Positions 60,089-64,000 of a stretch of 64,000 nucleotides of DNA are shown piece after piece. A program made the position numbers and the translations under genes. Position 1 is the first letter of the stretch, and every line of letters starts with the position of its first letter. This DNA comes from an uncultured SAR86 cluster bacterium (GTDB lineage Bacteria; Pseudomonadota; Gammaproteobacteria; Magnimaribacterales; Magnimaribacteraceae). Under the pieces are notes generated by a model that searched no databases, was not told the origin of the DNA, and saw nothing but the letters and a program-made list of their open reading frames with translations. The DNA lies in NCBI GenBank assembly GCA_937773605.1, contig CALJVP010000009.1, positions 31,651 to 95,650 of the forward strand, given 5' to 3'.

Positions 60089-61156
60089 TTAATCTAAATC
60101 TTTTATAGAAGAAAAACTTTCGACCAAGGCACAAGTTCTCTTAACCAAATCATCAAGTTGCAACTCACCCACTCCGGCAATGGAAGTGTTGACTCTGCCT
60201 TGCCATGGGTCTGTCCATAAGGAAGGTATGGATTGTTTATCAAGCCCTATTAATCCACCAACCGTTGCACCCGTGCAATCCGTGTCCCAACCGCAGCAAA
60301 TGGTTTCTCCTATGGCCTCATCAAAAGAGTCTTGAAAAGACAAAAAAGCCCAAACCACAACTGCCAGATTATTTAGGCTGTGAACGGGTGACATGTCTCC
60401 GTAAAAATCATGGATTTTTGAAGGATCCTTTCCTTGATTCTCAATCCCTATCTTGACTGCGGCAACAGCCTCAGACTCTTGATCAATCAATGACAAAGCA
60501 GCATCAACTGCCTCTTCCCTTGAAGATGAAACCGGAACTAACGCACAAAGAGCAGCGATAAAAGCAGAAGCTTCCACGGCACAATCTCTGTGGGACAAAC
60601 GGGCATCTTGTCTTGCCAGCTCTGCTGCTAGCTTTGGTTTACCTGGCAAAACCCAACCGTACATATCTATTCTTATTTGAGCACCTATCCAATCGTTATA
60701 TTCACTATTGTTTATTTCTTCCAAATCAAAATTACGCTTTCCTCCAAATTGATAAGCCATATCGGATTTCTCAATTAATTTTAAATAAGATTCTCGCTCT
60801 GCGGTAAAAGTTGCTCCCACTGGCAATAAATTAATCCAAGATCTAGCAACATCATCAGTGTTCAGTTCAGTTCCGTGTTGCTCAAGCATCATTAAACCTA
60901 AAACACTATAAGTAATATCATCATCAGCTTCTGCTTTGTCCATCATGCCTAAACAACACCTTTTATTAGCCCCTCTTATCATTTCATGGTCCATGGGGCG
61001 TACGTAATTACGCAAAGGTAGTGAACCAGATTCAGATAAATAATTATTTAAACCTACTCTGCCTTCTCTCATGGAAATCATTTCCACTGGTTTTCCTAAC
61101 AAACAACCTGATATTCTTCCTTCCCATGCTGCTTTAATGGTTTGCTCTACCGACAT
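60089..61156 (-). CDS. ADP-ribosylglycohydrolase family protein
   Basis: 355 aa; AAWEGRISGCLLGKPVE, ADDDITYSVLGLMMLE, CCGWDTDCTGATVGGLIG Mg-binding motifs. Confidence 0.9.
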   Translation of the reverse strand: MSVEQTIKAAWEGRISGCLLGKPVEMISMREGRVGLNNYLSESGSLPLRNYVRPMDHEMIRGANKRCCLGMMDKAEADDDITYSVLGLMMLEQHGTELNTDDVARSWINLLPVGATFTAERESYLKLIEKSDMAYQFGGKRNFDLEEINNSEYNDWIGAQIRIDMYGWVLPGKPKLAAELARQDARLSHRDCAVEASAFIAALCALVPVSSSREEAVDAALSLIDQESEAVAAVKIGIENQGKDPSKIHDFYGDMSPVHSLNNLAVVVWAFLSFQDSFDEAIGETICCGWDTDCTGATVGGLIGLDKQSIPSLWTDPWQGRVNTSIAGVGELQLDDLVKRTCALVESFSSIKDLD

Positions 61157-61187
61157 ACTCTCTCTCCAATCTCAACTATTAAGTTAT

Positions 61188-61760
61188 TTAATCCAAAATC
61201 TCATCTTCTCCAACCTCATCCAATAAATCCATTTCATCTTCAAACATCAATGTACCAACATCTTCCATCCTGTCCACGTAAAGCATTCCAATTAAGTGAT
61301 CCAACTCGTGTTGAAAGACAGTCGCCAGAAATTCTTCAAGAACAATACTTTGCTGATTTGCAAATTCATCCAAGTAGTCAATTTTTATTTTTTTTGGCCT
61401 TTCAACGTAACCCCTGAGTCCGGGAACACTGAGACACCCCTCCCAGAAACCTTGAAGGTCATTATCTATAACAGAGATTTGAGGATTAAATATGATGAAA
61501 GAGTCAGAAGCTTCGGCTTCAGGATATCGCTCGGATTCAGAAGAAAGCTCAATAATTGCGAGTTGCTTTGATACGCCGATTTGAGGTGCTGCTAAACCTA
61601 TACCTCCAGCTAACTCCAGAGTATCCCACATATCTTCTAACAGAGTTTTTGTGTCCTCAGATAAAATTTCATCTTCCTCAAATTTAGAAGCGACCTGCCT
61701 TAAGACAGGATTGCCCATTTTTAAAATTCTTTGTGCGGTCATTATCGAGTCTCCATACAT
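61188..61760 (-). CDS. def: peptide deformylase
   Basis: GGIGLAAPQIGVSKQLAII, FWEGCLSVPGLRG, VFQHELDHLIGMLYVDRM. Confidence 0.96.
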   Translation of the reverse strand: MYGDSIMTAQRILKMGNPVLRQVASKFEEDEILSEDTKTLLEDMWDTLELAGGIGLAAPQIGVSKQLAIIELSSESERYPEAEASDSFIIFNPQISVIDNDLQGFWEGCLSVPGLRGYVERPKKIKIDYLDEFANQQSIVLEEFLATVFQHELDHLIGMLYVDRMEDVGTLMFEDEMDLLDEVGEDEILD

Positions 61761-61853
61761 TGAAATATAACTTAGATGGTAATAAATCTCATTCTACTTT
61801 TGAGATTAAGTCTCATTGGGAGTTGTAAGAAATCTTTGTGTTATTTTTACCTA

Positions 61854-62093
61854 ATGAATAAACCTAACGTTGTGCAAAAATTCCCTTTCAAAACTTCTGT
61901 CGAAGCCAATAAGAAATACTACTGGTGTAAATGCGGTCTGAGTTCTAAACAACCCTTTTGCGATGGTTCGCACGAAGGGACTGATTTTTTACCTGAAAAA
62001 GTAACTTTCGAAACCGACAAAGACGTTTATTTCTGCGGATGCAAAATGAGTAACAATGGTGCAATGTGTGATGGCACCCATAAAGACTTATAA
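61854..62093 (+). CDS. CDGSH-type iron-sulfur protein (two CDGSH motifs)
   Basis: MNKPNVVQKFPFKTSVEANKKYYWCKCGLSSKQPFCDGSHEGTDFLPEKVTFETDKDVYFCGCKMSNNGAMCDGTHKDL; CxCx..CDGSH twice; start 26 codons inside the track ORF. Confidence 0.9.
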   Translation: MNKPNVVQKFPFKTSVEANKKYYWCKCGLSSKQPFCDGSHEGTDFLPEKVTFETDKDVYFCGCKMSNNGAMCDGTHKDL

Positions 62094-62111
62094 ATAAAAT
62101 CTGAGTCTTTC

Positions 62112-64000
62112 TTAGTCCTTATTGGATTTACTTTCTCCCTTGCACGTTGGGGGAAGATTTATTGTTGGGTTTTGATCAAAGAAACCAACCGGAATTAAAT
62201 GGAACCCGCAATACTCCGCAGGCATTACCGGCCAATCTTCAGGCCTAGGAGTATGCGTAACTCCAAAGGTGTGCCAAGTCACTAAGTCGCACTCTCTGAT
62301 GTCTCTATCGGATGAAGTAATGTCATCTAAACCTCCTTGACCAGAATGCATGACTGAATGAGACCCGCCAGCAGCCATTTCCTCTTTGTGGAAAGGAGTA
62401 GCCCAAAGGTTATGTTTTGAAAAAGAAGCTCTTTTACCTGGAGGTGAATCAGGGTGAGCTAATAAAGTAGGTGTATTGCCTGGAAGGAGTTTATAACCTA
62501 CGGGCATTCCCAGAGAATTGGTCTTATTAGGGTTAATTATTTTCCAAACCCTACTTGAAGAAGGCGAGATGTCCCTTTTGGCTTCACTTTCCTTCTTTAA
62601 ATGAGTTGATACAGCTTTAAATTGCATACCGTGAGGATTTTCGTCAGTAACTGGCAAAGCCTCTATATTGGACTCTAGTAATTGATTGTTTCCTCCTTCA
62701 AGATCCCAATCCAACCTGACGCAAAATAAATGTTGATGAAGAGGAGATACTAATTCATCAGTGATTCTAAAATCTTGATCGTTTCGGTGCGTCTTTTCAT
62801 CATAAGCACTGATGCCAACAATACCGGTCAATTTAACTTCGCATTCAATATTTCCATCAAGATAAAGGTACCAAAATAAACCGTAATCATAATTACCTAT
62901 AGTGGCTAAAGAACTTATAACTAATCTTCTTGATCTTCTGACCTCATTAGCTCCCCCGCCCATGTCTGTGTGCTTCCATTGAATCCCAAAATCTTCTTCA
63001 TGAATGCAGATGGCATTCTTAACAGTGTGGGCTGATCCATCATAACTAAATAGATTTGCGTCTAGATAGTGAATCTCTCCTAAACAGTCGCAACCTAGAG
63101 TCAAAGAATTTAGCATGGTTCCAAAACCATACTCAGTACCGTCATGCACAGCCTTCCAACTATGCATCGGATCTGCTGTTCCATACGGCACTACCATGTC
63201 AGATAGAGCGGCCCTGTGCAATATTGGCCTTCCATTTAAAGATAATTGATGAAGGACAGGCCCTTCATCGGGGTGAACAGAGATTCTAGCCTGCCAACCT
63301 TCCCAATTAATCCGATTGCCATCTATATTAAAACCTGGGCCGTCAGGTTGCGTAATATCAATCTTTTTTGGATGCTCTCTTAATTCAGATTGAGAATCCG
63401 CGTCATACCTAGCATGAGCTTTCGGTACAGGTACAACTCCGAAGTCTTCAACCTGAGTTACCTTCTTTAAGGTTAAATCCACATGGGAAATTACTCCATT
63501 TATAGGTTTAGCGTAGCCATTGTCTGATTCATTTTCTTTTACAAAGGATATTAATTTAAGAGCTCTATGACCTTTCTTAATACTCTCATGGACAACTCCT
63601 CCCGCAGGCCAAGGATCGATTTGAATAAGCTTCATATCAGAAATACCTCGCTTACTTAAAGCATCCTGATAATCTTTATTGGCTTTAGTTAACTCTTGTG
63701 CCAGATATATTTCTGGAAAACTATAAGGAACTTGAGCCTCCTGAGGCACACGTTCGAAACTACTGACTTCATTAGTATTCATATCTAAAATAGCAACAAA
63801 ACCCCCATCAGAATTAGAATCTACACCGCGAATTTTTAACTGCCTTGGAAACTCTTCACCTGAATTGTAAGTTCTAATAAATGCCTTCTCAGGTTCGACC
63901 AAACTGATATTAATAAAAATAGTATTTTCATCAAAGCCTTCGCGGGATTTGCATAAATCAGCTGCTTTATTTATTTCTTCTGCGGTTATTTGATCTAACG
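62112..64000 (-). CDS. copper-containing primary amine oxidase, N-terminus beyond window
   Basis: TLATIGNYDYGLFWYLYLDG (TPQ motif NYD), GEIHYLDANLFSYDG, LVTWHTFGVTHTPRPEDWPVMPAEYCGFHLIPVGFF; frame stays open to the edge (LDQITAEEINKAADLCKSREGFDENTIFINIS-L-VEPEKA), so the 63902 TTG start in the track is internal. Confidence 0.94.
   Translation of the reverse strand, partial: LDQITAEEINKAADLCKSREGFDENTIFINISLVEPEKAFIRTYNSGEEFPRQLKIRGVDSNSDGGFVAILDMNTNEVSSFERVPQEAQVPYSFPEIYLAQELTKANKDYQDALSKRGISDMKLIQIDPWPAGGVVHESIKKGHRALKLISFVKENESDNGYAKPINGVISHVDLTLKKVTQVEDFGVVPVPKAHARYDADSQSELREHPKKIDITQPDGPGFNIDGNRINWEGWQARISVHPDEGPVLHQLSLNGRPILHRAALSDMVVPYGTADPMHSWKAVHDGTEYGFGTMLNSLTLGCDCLGEIHYLDANLFSYDGSAHTVKNAICIHEEDFGIQWKHTDMGGGANEVRRSRRLVISSLATIGNYDYGLFWYLYLDGNIECEVKLTGIVGISAYDEKTHRNDQDFRITDELVSPLHQHLFCVRLDWDLEGGNNQLLESNIEALPVTDENPHGMQFKAVSTHLKKESEAKRDISPSSSRVWKIINPNKTNSLGMPVGYKLLPGNTPTLLAHPDSPPGKRASFSKHNLWATPFHKEEMAAGGSHSVMHSGQGGLDDITSSDRDIRECDLVTWHTFGVTHTPRPEDWPVMPAEYCGFHLIPVGFFDQNPTINLPPTCKGESKSNKD

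Noticed and set aside
61142-61571. Two 91-aa plus-strand ORFs
   Set aside because: Antisense to peptide deformylase, whose three active-site motifs are intact.

Overview
AT-rich window from what looks like a marine gammaproteobacterium (taxonomy is inferred from gene order and protein character, not proven). The left ~24 kb is conserved housekeeping DNA: rpoC (5' part), rpoB, rplL, rplJ with an L10-type leader, rplA, rplK, nusG, secE, tRNA-Trp, tuf, tRNA-Thr and tRNA-Tyr on the minus strand, then birA, a second tRNA-Thr, rnr, rlmB, lpxC, secA, argJ, yacG and coaE. From ~25 kb the content is accessory. Its most striking part (~29-49 kb) is a dense set of methyl/C1-unit genes: two DmdA/GcvT-like aminomethyltransferase-family proteins, a DMGDH/sarcosine-dehydrogenase-like FAD+GcvT protein, a BCCT transporter, a TonB receptor, formate-THF ligase, NAD-formate dehydrogenase, glutathione-dependent formaldehyde dehydrogenase, a MetF-like reductase and a gamma-butyrobetaine-hydroxylase-like dioxygenase. 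Two non-coding regions in this island share an AACTAATTAC-type box arranged at helically phased spacing (3 x 21 bp upstream of one demethylase-like gene; 2 x 32 bp in the TonB/fhs divergent promoter). This is a candidate shared operator that I have not seen described. Other observations: a birA gene split by an overlapping stop/start, a decayed tRNA-Thr copy, two small ORFs missing from the supplied track, an Nramp-fold transporter lacking the canonical metal motifs coupled to an aminotransferase, a thioredoxin-cytochrome-PHM-like fusion, a nucleoside/ADP-ribose-type cluster, and a copper amine oxidase truncated by the window edge. Product names are by recognition of sequence motifs; no database search was run.
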